A stretch of DNA of 64,000 nt from the NCBI GenBank assembly GCA_037127315.1, contig JBBBDQ010001028.1, positions 3,546,501-3,610,500 of the forward strand, written 5' to 3'. How positions within the stretch are numbered: position 1 is the stretch's first letter; each line of letters starts with the position of its first letter. Of this stretch, positions 53,056 to 63,574 are shown piece by piece. The notes below the pieces were generated by a model that saw only the letters and a list, made by a program, of their open reading frames with translations, did no database searches and was not told where the DNA came from. This stretch comes from Ascarosepion bandense. Lineage: Eukaryota > Mollusca > Cephalopoda > Sepiida > Sepiidae. A program made the position numbers and the translations under genes.

Positions 53056-54045
53056 ATAATTGCATAAGCTTGGATAGATAATGATTCTTATTTATTTCGA
53101 ATGGAATCCACAACAGATATAAGGCACACAGTAAAACCATTGGATAGGATTTTTTACAGCTCCAAAATATGTTTCTTCACATAGTTACCACCATTGTGCT
53201 ATGTTCCCGCCGGCGATGAACCACAGCCAACATACTGCGCTAGGAAAAGTGACTTGATTCAATCACCAATTACTCAGAAAGTTTGACCCTGACCCACAAT
53301 TTTCATACTTATCACAAAATTATCTTTCTTACAAAACACAAAGATCTTCAAAAACTGCGATGGCATAATTTAATATTTTTCAATGTTTTTCGTGTAAAAT
53401 AAAATAATTTTTATGATGATGCCAACTTACCAACATACAGAGAGTATGTCCAAATATATATATAGATGTATGTATGTGTGTGTGAATAAATAAATAAATA
53501 TACCTATGTGTATACACTCAAGTATGCACATATATAAAATATTATTCCGATATTAATAAAACATTACTCAATGCAGTATAAAGAGAGCTATTAATTATAT
53601 ATATCAATAAATATACATATTATTCTATGTTAGTGGTCCCGATTCGGAGTCATCAGGTGCATATTACAAACAGACCGTTTAAGAGATTTGAATTTAAGAT
53701 GTTCGTGGAAGTTAAATCTTAGAATGTTAGAGTACTGTTTTTTTTATTTATTTATAAAGCGTACAATATAAATAGACAAAATTTACCAGAAAATAAAAAA
53801 AATATTAAACATATAGGAGATGAATTCAAAATGGGAAAATTCATATTAAATATATATATTGCTTTAAACAAAATGGACGTCATTTTAATAACCTAACCTG
53901 AGGAACCTTTCGGCCACACTTTTCAAAGGTATTCCTTGGATTTATTATGAATTAGAAATGCAGGACAAAGGTGAACAACTAAAGCTTAACTTACAAAAAC
54001 GGGGGAAAGATGGAGCTCATCTAAAAGTAAATTTTAATCAAATAA
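53056..54045. other. No recognisable gene
   Basis: AT-rich. The last 150 bp may be 5' sequence of the Penelope-like element, with GAGGAACCTTTCGGCCACAC at about 53900. Confidence 0.4.
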
Positions 54046-54059
54046 TTAAAATGTAAGGG

Positions 54060-54922
54060 TGATTTACATCGACATATATTTAAGTTTTCAAACATTAGTC
54101 TCAGCGGGATTGAACTTTCAGTTCTCTCCCAGAGCTTAGACTTTTGTATCCCCACTTCTAAGGTTAATAGAGAACAAATTTATTCAGAATTTGAGTTATT
54201 GTATACTCAAATTAGTCATCATGTTCCCAGGTCATCTGAAAAGTGTTCAGAGATTAAAGTCAAATTGTTTGAGTTAACTAATAAATACTACTCGCTAGGT
54301 TCTGAAAGAGATCATCTTGATTGGCGTAGTATTCATTTCCGAACTATAAAATCATTACGTTTGCTGGAAGACATATACATTACCAATCTGGATAAAGATT
54401 CTGGTGTTGCCATTTTGAATAAACAGGATTATCTTAATAAAATGCATATTATTTTGGATGATCCTGCTAAGTTTAAAGTGATCGGTCCTACCGATACTTT
54501 TGACAATACTAGCAAAATAGAAGCCAAAACACAACGTTGGCTGCTGTAATTGTAAAAAGACAATTTGATTTCAAAAGACATCTACAGCAGAATAAGGCCT
54601 GTTGGATCGCAGCGTTCTAGAATGTACCGCCTTCCTAAGGTTCATAAGGAAGGGGTCCCATTTAGACCGATTTTGTCTATGGTGGGCTCCGTACAACATG
54701 AGTTAGCCAAATGGTTGGCAGAACTACTTCAGCCTGTGTCTGAGGTGTTGTCTACATGCAACATTTCTGGCTCCTTCACTTTCTCCAGTTTTGTTAGAAA
54801 CTTAGAATTTTCCTCTGAGGATAAATTTATGGTCTCGTATGATATAGTCAGCTTATACACAAATGTACCATTATATCAAACTATTAACATTTGTGCTGAT
54901 ATGTTATACAGACGTAATTCCT
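54060..54922 (+). pseudogene. Penelope-like reverse transcriptase, N-terminal part
   Basis: The first frame reads IELSVLSQSLDFCIPTSKVN, REQIYSEFELLYTQI, then IKSLRLLEDIYITNLDKDSG and VAILNKQDYLNKMHIILDD, which is the conserved N-terminal region of Penelope-like proteins (D.G..V.....Y). A stop and one-base shift at about 54547 leads to ISKDIYSRIRPVGSQRSRMY, RLPKVHKEGVPFRPILSMV (GLPKxHKxxxPxRPIxS), HELAKWLAELLQPV, and FMVSYDIVSLYTNVPLYQTI, where the catalytic Asp of motif A lies in YDIVSLYTNVP. The frame is cut by the SINE at 54923. Confidence 0.9.
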
Positions 54923-55231
54923 ATGCGTTGTGGTACAGTGGATATCGGCTAGGAACGAGTAACCGGGGAGCCGAGTTCGAATTCCAGTTGAATCCATTGT
55001 ATTCACTTACACGCAAATACCCTTGGGAAAGGTATTAATCCATCTCTTCCTTCCCGTTATGGGTTAAATAGCAGGACAGATTGGGTTCTATAGCCTTGGT
55101 CGGCAACCAGTCTACCGCAGAAAGCAATGGCAATCTACTGCGTGATAATCTTCTGCCCAGTCAGTCATGTCTCTTTTGAGACATGATCGCCCAAGCGTGT
55201 ATCACGTATGGCACTTAACTGACTGACTGTC
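54923..55231 (+). mobile_element. SINE family 1, full length, inside the Penelope RT
   Basis: 309-bp tRNA-derived SINE flanked by a 6-bp target duplication, ATTCCT, at 54917-54922 and 55232-55237. The head has TGGTACAGTGGATATCGGCT (A-box type) and GCCGAGTTCGAATTCC (B-box type). The body contains CTATAGCCTTGGTCGGCAAC and GATAATCTTCTGCCCAGTCA and ends with GGCACTTAACTGACTGACTG, a short CTGA-type tail. It interrupts an RT frame that resumes with VIPEVLFLEC immediately after the duplication, so the boundaries are secure. Confidence 0.93.
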
Positions 55232-55936
55232 ATTCCTGAGGTATTGTTTTTGGAATGCATAGGGTTAGCAACGGAAGGAGTTGAGTTCAGTTTTGATGGG
55301 ACAATATATGTTCAAACTGACGGAGTTGCGATGGGCAGACCTTTTGGTCCTGTTCTTGCCAACATTTTTGCGGGTTATTTTGAGCGTTCATTGTTTGAGA
55401 GAGTTGACAAGCCCTTATTATATTCGAGATACGTAGATGATACTTTCTCTATATTCAATGACGCCGGAGATGCTGAAAATCTTCTGACTCAGTTTACGGA
55501 AGTAGAGAAGGACAGGTGTCTCCCATTTTTGGATGTCTTAGTTCAGCGCCGAGACGGGGTTTTCGTCACTTCAGTTTTTCGTAAGCTTACTTTTACTGGT
55601 TTATATACCAGTTGGAACTCGTTTGTTCCAAAATCCCGTAAGATAGGTTTGATAGAGACTCTGGTTCACCGTGTCCTTAAAATTTGTTCTCCTGACTGTT
55701 TAGGCAGTGAACTTGTTAACTTGCAAAGTATGTTTGAGGCAAACGGTTATCCTACTAATGTAGTCAAACGTGTGATTGACAGGAAAGTCAGATGTTATAA
55801 AGAACTACTAGTCGAGGGACCTAGTCGCTGTTCATTATATTTAAAATTGCCGTGGCTTGGTAGGAAATGTCAAATTGAAACTGATAAGGTTTCGGCGTGT
55901 GTTTCTTCTGGGTATTTTTGTGAAATTTTTCTTTAA
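55232..55936 (+). pseudogene. Penelope-like reverse transcriptase, C-terminal part
   Basis: A 230-residue frame that continues the RT: QTDGVAMGRPFGPVLANIFA (motif B), YSRYVDDTFSIF (motif C with the catalytic Asp pair), DRCLPFLDVLVQRRDGVF, TSVFRKLTFTGLYTSWNSFV and SLYLKLPWLGRKCQ, typical of Penelope-like RTs. The frame ends at 55936 shortly after the LPWLG block, where intact proteins continue through a Cys linker into a GIY-YIG endonuclease. Motifs B and C are intact; the SINE, the upstream frameshift and the missing endonuclease make the locus nonfunctional. Confidence 0.92.
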
Positions 55937-56052
55937 AACAACATTTGAAAGTATTTTTACAGTTAGGTTTACGTTTAAAAATATTCAAACTCTATTGCTT
56001 TCTACATCACGGGACGTACACATGTCGTGACGGACGTTTTTAGTTTAAAATC

Positions 56053-56140
56053 ATTTGTTTCTGATGAAAGGCCGAGGCCGGTCTGAAGTATCAAGCATAT
56101 ATATATATAATAATAGAAATAAATAAATACTGTAAAAAAT
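56053..56140 (+). ncRNA. Hammerhead-like motif, copy 3
   Basis: ATTTGTTT, CTGATGA, A, AGGCCG-AGGC-CGGTCT, GAAG. The stem differs from copy 1 (GGACCG-AGCG-CGGTCT) yet still pairs (A-U and G-U replace G-U and A-U at the first and third positions). GAAG replaces GAAA. Confidence 0.5.
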
Positions 56141-56168
56141 ATTTTTAACTTGCAATTTTTTAGTAGTT

Positions 56169-56170
<2 letters not shown>

Positions 56171-56200
<30 letters not shown>

Positions 56201-56206
56201 TGTATT
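56171..56206. repeat. (ATGT)n microsatellite
   Basis: About nine TATG units. Confidence 0.95.
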
Positions 56207-56209
56207 TCC

Positions 56210-56832
56210 GTCTGCAAACATATCAACACTGGTATCTATATTGACAAGGTAAAAAGGCCAATACTATCCCATTTAGGATACAACTCGTTCTATAACCAGT
56301 TATACTTATATAGCCAAGCATCACAAACATAACTGAAATCAGTTGAATAGCTGAAATATGTCGGCTTAAATTCTATCGGCAAAATTGTTTCTATCTCTCT
56401 ACTTGTCGTACGAATCTTACATCTTTTCGTAATCGTTGATAACTACAACATTTATCATCTTTATTTCCAGTTTTCGACTTTTCTCTGGTATTAAGGAGAC
56501 TTGGATCACTGATTCATGTCATCCCGTTATTTTAACCGCTAAAGTATTGGTGTCTATACTAAACAGTCCAATTCCACAATCTGTTTAACCAAAAAGATGT
56601 TTTCAAGTAAGAACCACCAACATAATGTCCTAATTTTTAAACCTCCAAGAATAGAACAGACGAAGAGTGTAGACAGAAACCAATAACAATATCAGAGGAA
56701 ATCAACAAGTATTAGAAGAATTAACGGACAAAATCAATAAAACCCTATTATCCATCCTACGTCATCAATACACATATGAAAATAATAAATTTCGTTTCTT
56801 GGTCAAAAAATTTGCCATAACTGTACATATAT

Positions 56833-56835
<3 letters not shown>
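56210..56835. other. No recognisable feature
   Basis: No gene or repeat supported. Confidence 0.45.

Positions 56836-56838
<3 letters not shown>

Positions 56839-56902
<64 letters not shown>
56839..56902. repeat. (CA)n(TA)n microsatellite
   Basis: About 15 CA units followed by about 16 TA units. Confidence 0.95.
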
Positions 56903-56905
<3 letters not shown>

Positions 56906-57129
56906 AAACATACGCGCCGTAATGGGGGCGCTAGAGGGTGTCGTCAGTGATGTCATCGCGAGGATCACTAGGGGTTTTCGGGTCTTTCAACATCATACCC
57001 CCCTCACCGCGCCGACCCTACCAGACATGATCAGTCTCCGGCCCACCCTCGATAAGCGCTTTCAGACACTGGAAAATTACGTTTAGGCCGGGTACAAAAC
57101 CCTGCAAATGCTTCCGATTGGCGACAGTC

Positions 57130-57702
57130 AGAGCCACTTTCCATTTAGAGGCGAACCGCACATGAGCTCGTCCGAAACATTAATTTAGACACAGAACTTC
57201 GGAGAATTTTAGCTAACAATTTGGAATCCAGGCACTCTCTCTTTTGATCCATAACCAATTAGCTGTTCTTTCCGCTTTTTCAGTTATGAACTTGAGAGCT
57301 TTTCTTTTTTTTCCTCCCACTATCCCAATATGTTAAGGCTTTGCATAAGGACCTTGCTGCAAATCCTCTAGTCCCCACTTCTATAGGGGTGCAGCTAGCC
57401 CTCCAGCCTTTAACCCTGCAACTCTCCAGCAGTTCATCATATTTTAACTTCTTCCTTTCATGAGCTTCCTCTGCGTTTTCATCCCAGGGGACCGTCAGTT
57501 CCCACAAGACTATCTTCTTCAATTTATGTGAGATGAAAACTATATCTATGCGAAGTTTTGTGATGGCAATTTGCTCTGGGAATTTCAATCTTGAGCCTAT
57601 ATCGGCCCTTAGTTCCCAGTCTGTTGCAGGAGACAGCAGGTTTGGATTTACCTTTCTATTTAGTGATATTTTCGCGCCCGCTTTAATAAATTTTATCTGC
57701 CT

Positions 57703-57715
<13 letters not shown>
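57130..57715 (-). pseudogene. LINE family D, C-terminal nuclease-like region
   Basis: The minus-strand frame from about 57710 reads FIKAGAKISLNRKVNPNLLS, TDWELRADIGSRLKFPEQIA, ITKLRIDIVFISHKLKKIVL, WELTVPWDENAEEAHERKKL and KYDELLESCRVKGWRASCTP, then VGTRGFAARSLCKALTYWD. This is the W-E-(L/M)-R-x-D-L ... LRPDIVLWS ... xELTVPWE ... AxERKxxKYxEL ... PVEVGCRGF C-terminal module of certain non-LTR retrotransposon polyproteins, with a PD-(D/E)XK-like D ... ExT arrangement. The Pro of RPDI is replaced by Ile. Downstream residues (57280-57130, SGKNS-LVMDQKRE) are decayed. No RT is attached. Confidence 0.75.

Positions 57716-57755
<40 letters not shown>
57703..57755. repeat. (GT)n(TA)n microsatellite
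   Basis: About 9 GT units then about 17 TA units, at the 5' truncation point of the LINE D fragment. Confidence 0.95.
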
Positions 57756-57756
<1 letters not shown>

Positions 57757-57932
57757 TAGACCCGTATTTAAAAAATTTAATTAACTATTATATAAATAAA
57801 TTTTCTGTGGTGCAATATTATTAGCTTTTCTATTTATCTACGCACACACACGCACACACACACAAAAAAAAACAAACACACATCTGTATTACGGAATTAT
57901 ACGGACATTTACGAAACTGACATTAAAAACAG

Positions 57933-58347
57933 TGTAATATAACAATCTGGCCCCACCCGAGGAAGGCTGATGCAAGCGGGGGCGTTTCCGGTCGTTGAAA
58001 GGAACGGATGTTTGTTTGACCTTATTTCCGGCAGTAGCGGAAATGGCTACAGAGGCAAACAGAACAGGTGTCTCTGAGAATTACGTGGGCGTGCGTGGTC
58101 GAGGCAAAACCGGAAGAAAAAGTCCCGGTTCTGGAGATTATAAAAAGACCTCGGCGCACGGATTCGCCAGACCAGAGTAGCAGTAGAGAGAGAGACACAC
58201 AACAGATACGACGACACTCCCGTCAACCCATTAGAGGCGCGCTCTCTCAATTCTCTGTCCCCTATGTTACACGGTTCATCGTCATTAATAAAAATATAAC
58301 TTATATTTTTATATATATGCGTGTTTGTTGTTTGTCGATATACAACA
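57933..58347 (+). repeat. 5' LTR
   Basis: Starts TGTAATATAACAATCTGG and ends TCGATATACAACA. TATAAAAA at 58139-58146 is a probable TATA box; AATAAA at 58287-58292 is a probable polyadenylation signal. Confidence 0.92.
58139..58146 (+). promoter_or_regulatory. TATA box in the 5' LTR
   Basis: TATAAAAA, about 150 bp upstream of AATAAA, in the expected U3 position. It is repeated in the 3' LTR. Confidence 0.65.
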
Positions 58348-58356
58348 GACTAAAAT

Positions 58357-58375
58357 AATTGGTGCCTAGTGACTT
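58357..58375 (+). promoter_or_regulatory. Possible primer-binding site
   Basis: ATTGGTGCCTAGTGACTTG lies about 10 bp inside the 5' LTR. The TGG start fits complementarity to a tRNA 3' CCA end; the tRNA is not identified. Confidence 0.4.
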
Positions 58376-58588
58376 GCTGTTTTGGGACAACAAAACAGTT
58401 AGATGCGAGCTGGTTGCCACGGCGACGATTGAAAATTCAACGGACTTAAAACTACCAGATAGAAAGAAAAAAGAAGACGAAAATATATAGCAGCCGCACG
58501 ACTATAGACATCAGCCAAGGTAGGTGACTCTTTGATTTGATAGTGTGTGTGTTTTCTGCTCGTGTTTATAAGTCTAGTTAGAAAAAAA

Positions 58589-58702
58589 ATGGAACAGCGT
58601 GCTTTTGCCAATCTGGCCCTAGAGTTGAGAAATATGGATTGTTCGGTGTCGAACACATTAAGGGTAGAACGAAGGGGGTGCAGGACTATATGCAGAGAGT
58701 AG
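58589..58702 (+). pseudogene. Possible gag start, truncated
   Basis: ATG at 58589 opens a short frame, MEQRAFANLALELRNMDCSV and onward, ending in a stop at 58700-58702 (38 codons to the stop). It is in the right place for gag, about 240 bp inside the LTR, and the first 25 residues look protein-like. It then breaks down, probably at a deletion junction. Confidence 0.4.
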
Positions 58703-59099
58703 TACGCCTAGCGGAGAGAGCATAGGGGGGTTGACGGGAGGAATAAAGTTGAGATATTTACCTATCTGTAAGTATAAAACATCTGAGTTAATGATTTATT
58801 TTTTTTTGTTAATATTTTACCATATATGTGAAGAGAGTTTACTGGTATGTTGCTTAATTAATCTTACTTTTATTGAGTAAGTGAAATGTAAAATCATGTA
58901 AAGGAAGTTTCTTCTACTCTTTAAAGTGGATAATTGGATTAACTTGTTGATAACAATGTTTTCTTTGGTTTGTGCAGTGTTAGGTTTTCTTTTTTTTTGG
59001 ATTTCTTTTCAATGACTGTACACTACAAAATGATTTACATTTCTATGTTTGTGAATTATGCTTTTGTGCAGGTTCCCATCAATTCAACATCCTCTGTGA

Positions 59100-59828
59100 A
59101 TTTTCATTTATGTGACTTGGGAAATATCTTTTGAAGATATATTAATTTCTGAAAACTTTATATTGACACGGATAGACCTGCAGATTCCACAGTTGATCGA
59201 AACATTGATGAATCATGTAAATGATGAATTTAAGCAAATTGTAATAGAACGTGAAAGGCTGTTGTTAAAATACAAAGATTATAGGTCTATGACTCGCAGA
59301 ACTAAGCGGTCCGTGTTGCCCTTTGTAGGGAAGCTACAGCTCACACCCATAAACGTCTCTGGTTCAGTGGTTTGGTCCCCAATTACGCAGAAATTTCCCA
59401 ATTTTTCAGTGGACACCATGCCGGTAGAATTGCGCGATATGGAGGAGATTCCTATCCGCAAACTAGTAAATACCTTGGAACAAATAGATATGGAAAGATT
59501 TAGTGAAGGATATGAAGAACTCCCGAAGAAGTTGACGATAGGAGTCATTGCTGGCATAGTCGGCGTTATGATAATCCTTGGAATAATAGCTAGGAAGCGG
59601 ATTTTTAAGTGTGAAAGAAGCAACAGTGCTTCGGGAAAGGAAAGGGAGTTATCCGTTGTGAATAGTACTCCGGGGTCAACGGGTGTTCAACACTCAAATG
59701 TCTCTGCGTTAAACAGAGAGATGTCAACAAATCAGATATGCTTGGATTCGAATCCAGAGGAAGTAGTTCAAGGAATGGAAAACATTGTACAAACTAAGGA
59801 ACTACGAGTCACGGGTCCATTTTTTTAG
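59100..59828 (+). pseudogene. Env-like protein of the LTR element, partial
   Basis: A frame open from 59100 to the stop at 59826-59828. There is no ATG at its beginning; the earliest start-like codon is GTG at 59112, so the N-terminus is missing, or supplied by splicing. A furin-type site RRTKR lies about 66 residues in and is followed by SVLPFVGKL, like the fusion-peptide start of errantivirus and related invertebrate envelope proteins. A transmembrane segment (LTIGVIAGIVGVMIILGII) near residues 141-159 is followed by a basic stop-transfer and an 80-residue cytoplasmic tail. Only about 75 residues separate the cleavage site from the transmembrane segment, far fewer than usual, so the ectodomain is internally deleted. 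Assignment rests on layout, not on database comparison. Confidence 0.65.
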
Positions 59829-59829
59829 A

Positions 59830-60475
59830 CTAAATTGATATCGATGAAACCTCTAATCCTCCACAAGTAAATTGCATGCGTATTAACGTTGGAATCAGGG
59901 TAATTTTCTTCATTTTCTATTGAACATTTCTCGGTCAGACTATGAATGATATGTACTGCAGATAATGGCCATTTTTCTGTGTTCAAACATAGTATGTTTG
60001 AAATTAAATTAAATTAAATGAAGTTACATGTGTAACAATAAACTCGAGCAGAAACACGCATGGTGTTGGTCAAGGGTCATTTACTCGATGTCAGTTTAGA
60101 AACTGGGGCGCGGTTACCGCCTATAATCGTGTGGTTATGCATCGAGGCGTCTACGCTTATGGACAGAGTCGAGAAAGAAAATGAACATTTTTAAGAACTT
60201 TGCCCAATTCTGTGAAAATGGATATTAAAAAAAAAAAGAAAAAAAAAAGAACAATGAAACATCGAGCTGGTAGAACAATTTTCAAGATGGACACGAACAT
60301 TGTTGGGTTGCCGATGTAGGCTCCCCTATATATTTTTTTTTGTTGTTTTTTTTTTGTTTCGGCATGCACATGTTTTGTTGTTTTGGCGTGCACATGTTTT
60401 ATACAATTGTCGGGCTTGTGTGGCATGGGGAGGAGTGTGAGGGTGTTGCGCTTAAAATGTTCTTAGGTGAACATT
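59830..60475. other. Noncoding 3' internal region of the LTR element
   Basis: No coding frame supported. Contains A-rich and T-rich runs (60227-60250, 60332-60358) and a repeated GCATGCACATGTTTTG / GCGTGCACATGTTTTA pair near 60362-60400. Confidence 0.5.
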
Positions 60476-60477
60476 TT

Positions 60478-60498
60478 GGAAAATGGGAGGGCGAGGAA
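60478..60498 (+). promoter_or_regulatory. Polypurine tract
   Basis: GGAAAATGGGAGGGCGAGGA ends directly at the 3' LTR, the expected priming site for plus-strand synthesis; it is interrupted by one T and one C. Confidence 0.7.
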
Positions 60499-60913
60499 TG
60501 TAATATAACAATCTGGCCCCACCCGAGGACGGCTGATGCAAGCGGGGGCGTTTCCGGTCGTTGAAAGGAACGGATGTTTGTTTGACCTTATTTCCGGCAG
60601 TAGCGGAAATGGCTACAGAGGCAAACAGAACAGGTGTCTCTGAGAATTACGTGGGCGTGCGTGGGCGAGGCAAAACCGGAAGAAAAAGTCCCGGTTTTGG
60701 AGATTATAAAAAGACCTCGGCGCACGGATTCGCCAGACCAGAGTAGCAGTAGAGAGAGACACACACAACAGATACGACGACACTCCCGTCAACCCATTAG
60801 AGGCGCGCTCTCTCAATTCTCTGTCCCCTATGCTACACGGTTCATCGTCATTAATAAAAATATAACTTATATTTTTATATATATGCGTGTTTGTTGTTTG
60901 TCGATATACAACA
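60499..60913 (+). repeat. 3' LTR
   Basis: 415 bp, the same length as the 5' LTR, with about five differences (for example GAGGACGGC against GAGGAAGGC, and GGTTTTGG against GGTTCTGG). Followed by ACAG, the target duplication. Confidence 0.92.
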
Positions 60914-61069
60914 ACAGATGAAAATTAAAATAAATTCACATATATGTATATATAGCTACATATGTATACATATAACTACAAATACTTATATATGTATATA
61001 TGTATGTACTTGCATGTATACATACATTTATATACATAAATACATATATGAATATAAACACACAAACAC

Positions 61070-61265
61070 ATATATACACACACACACACACATACATATA
61101 TAGTCATCCGCAGACAGATCTGTTTCGCTGTATCACTGCTGATCAGTATGGTTAGACAGCCGATTGCTTTTTACCAGGATTGAAACCCGACCGAATTGAT
61201 ATATATAGAAAGAGAGAAACATACACACACATATATATATATGTATGTGCGTGTGTGTGTGTATC
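61070..61265. repeat. Short (CA)n, (TA)n and (GT)n runs around a possible SINE fragment
   Basis: (CA)n near 61075-61092 and (GT)n near 61250-61262. Between them, on the minus strand, GGTTTCAATCCTGG-type sequence (about 61160-61185) could be a decayed B box. Confidence 0.5.
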
Positions 61266-61269
61266 TTTA

Positions 61270-62640
61270 GACAGCATATTTTCATTCAAGCATGTGCCAT
61301 TGAATAATATAGAAATATAATTCCTATCTGCGTTTTTTAAAAATAAACCTTTCTGATTTTTCTAATTATCTTCGTGATGTTAAGTTGAAATTAATCAACA
61401 AAGGTACTGTAATTCTTGTTCATTCAAGTACTTTTGATCTCCTCCAAGATCATCCTCAAGGGTAAATTTCGAAAACAAACTTAATGTAACTATTTTTGTT
61501 CTAATGGCTATTTTTATAAGAACGTGTGAATACACTCGGTTATAATTCTTTTAAAACTAACAGCTGTAGCTACGAAGTTTTTTTGTAAACAAGCGTTCAC
61601 AGTGTTAGGGTGATAACCAGAGATGATAAAAATGCAACATGGCATTAAATGTCAGTAAATCAAATGCATTTTAAATCATTTCTACTAGACTCCTCAAAAT
61701 TTTTTTCAATGTTAACTGATTGCCTTTGGCATATATGGCCTCTAGAATTTAAAATTTTTGTTTTTTGTTTTCATGTTGTCATATATTTGGTGTTATGAAT
61801 AAGTATTTTCATATAAATATAATCATAATATAATCACCCCGACAAAATTTGCCAAACTACTTTTTGATTGTCCGAATAGCTGGAGTAAGATCCAGATAAA
61901 CTTTCTGAATTTTCTTGTCGCAGTTTCAATCTTTATTTCGTACCAAAAGTCATAGAAAATAAAATGATGAATGGGCAACTTTTCTTCCTTTATCTTCAAA
62001 GTATTCATTTGTGGTCAAGTTTTTATCATTCAACAAAATCTGCCTCGCTACTGAAAGACGCAAGTCATGTCAGCGTGTGACAACATGACGTGTGACAAAA
62101 TGACTGACACAGAAGACCGCTTATTAACGGTGGTTCCACATCGAACACACCAGAAATTGGCACCAAAACAAAAGCTAGTGTCAAGTTTTGGCCATTTTTT
62201 AACTATGATTCGGGCATGAACGTTTACAATGATCTAATATTATTCCAGAAGATTTGAGTGCTTTCTTTTGGATTCAAGGAAAATAAAAATTAGGAAGTTT
62301 ACATGACTGAAAATGACGGAAAACCAATTCACATTCGGAAAAAGTCACATTCACAAAGAGAAAAGAAACGTTTTGTTTTCTTAACTTAGATCGCCTTAAA
62401 TACAGATCAACATATTCTAGAAAAACTGTTAACGAATCTTTTTTGATAATTAAATTCGCTCAATACAAATCTCGTTGCCACACAAGGTTAAGGATTACTG
62501 TTAAAATGGTAATGATGGATAGGGTCTGTGATATAAAGGCTACAGAAGGTGGTAAGTAGTGAATATTAATGAGAATGTTATCAGGAGAGAAGAATAACTG
62601 AGACTTAAAAAAACAGGTTAAGAATCCGATAAACAATAGA
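61270..62640. other. No recognisable gene
   Basis: AT-rich noncoding sequence; no feature supported. Confidence 0.45.
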
Positions 62641-62644
62641 ATAG

Positions 62645-63570
62645 AAATATGTCAACCTTTTATTAACAATTTTACCCTATGCAAGACGGTAATACTACTA
62701 GTACTCAAGGGATTACAGAAAAAGATAAGTGAGTATATGAAGAACTGAGGAAATGACAAAAATGAACAGGATTCGAGAAAACATAAGACGGCGACTGAAA
62801 TTACATTTAATGTTTGAAGATTGTAATTATCATGGAAGCAAGTAAGCGTACAAGAGTTCCACAAGCACGAAAGGCGAGAAAAGAAACTGTTAGAGTAGAA
62901 ATAGTGGTTGTACTTAGTTATTTCACCAATAGACTAGATTAGTTAACTGTTAGAGTAGAAATAGTGGTTGTACTTAGTTATTTCACCAATAAAATAGATG
63001 CCAATCTAGTAGCGCACTTAAATTCAAGTCGTCGGGGCACCAGCGAAAGGCGCTCGTCAGAGCAGTTGCCATGAAAGTATCTGTAGAAAAGATAGAGGAA
63101 AGCCACATCAGGTTAATGAGAAAGTGACTGAAGTTTAGCTGTCAAGTCAGGATCGATTACATTACAGATCCTTCTTTGATTTTTGTCAAAAATTTGAACG
63201 GCAGGGGCACGAGACTAGATATGGCAGCAGTATTCAATACACAGACGGAAGGTAGGTTTGTAAATGTGCAAATTTATTCTGACTCGAAATATTTCCTGGC
63301 AAAACGCAGTGACCCAACCTTCCTTGCAGTAGATGCAGCTAATGATTTGAAGAGACTGCTTCACTTCAAGCCAGCCGAAAATGTGTGGTCAAGAAGGAAC
63401 AGCGTGTTGCTGGCCTGGAGTCTAGCGTTAGCCATGTTGATGGCAAAAAACAATTTCTGTGGTGCATTACAGCCAATTTCACATTTATCGTAACTCTAAC
63501 AGAACCGACATAAAGGTGACTTGTAACTTCTCCAATTGTGATAAACGGTTTCACTCTCTAGGCACAATTT
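62645..63570 (-). pseudogene. LINE family A, C-terminal fragment
   Basis: On the minus strand: FDKNQRRICNVIDPDLTAKL, QSLSH-PDVAFLYLFYRYFHG, EFKCATRLAS, then LSCLWNSCTLTCFHDNYNLQ. This follows the order of 17950-18420 (KIQRRICNV, SHRRDVASLCLFYKYFHGF, RLWNSLPQVCFPDSYNLQ). The 5' part (63180-63520) aligns with 32240-32560. A 60-bp tandem duplication sits at 62887-63006. Stops and shifts break the frame. Confidence 0.8.
62887..63006 (-). repeat. 60-bp tandem duplication inside a LINE copy
   Basis: CTGTTAGAGTAGAAATAGTG and GTTGTACTTAGTTATTTCAC recur with a period of exactly 60 bp; the two units are almost identical. Confidence 0.92.
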
Positions 63571-63574
63571 TTTA

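Larger units (their letters stand above)
54050..56140 (+). mobile_element. Penelope-like element with reverse transcriptase, endonuclease missing
   Basis: Holds a near-complete Penelope-type RT (54060-55936) interrupted by a SINE. It is followed within about 60 bp by the element's 3' terminus, which shares TTTAAAATCATTTGTTTCTG and GAAATAAATAAATACTG with the inverted arms at 24 and 25 kb. The GIY-YIG endonuclease that should follow the RT is deleted. Confidence 0.85.
57933..60913 (+). mobile_element. LTR element with env-like gene, gag-pol deleted
   Basis: Two 415-bp LTRs (57933-58347 and 60499-60913) flank 2.15 kb. They differ at about five positions by eye, implying a recent insertion. A 4-bp target duplication, ACAG, lies at 57929-57932 and 60914-60917. 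A polypurine tract (GGAAAATGGGAGGGCGAGGA) directly precedes the right LTR. The interior holds a possible gag start, noncoding sequence and an env-like frame; protease, reverse transcriptase, RNase H and integrase are all absent. The LTR structure, 4-bp duplication and env-like gene fit a Ty3/Gypsy (errantivirus-like) element; BEL/Pao is possible. It is defective. Confidence 0.88.

Noticed and set aside
57995..58358. Short open frames repeated at 60561-60921
   Set aside because: Identical frames in both places simply reflect the duplicated LTR; they have no sign of coding selection.
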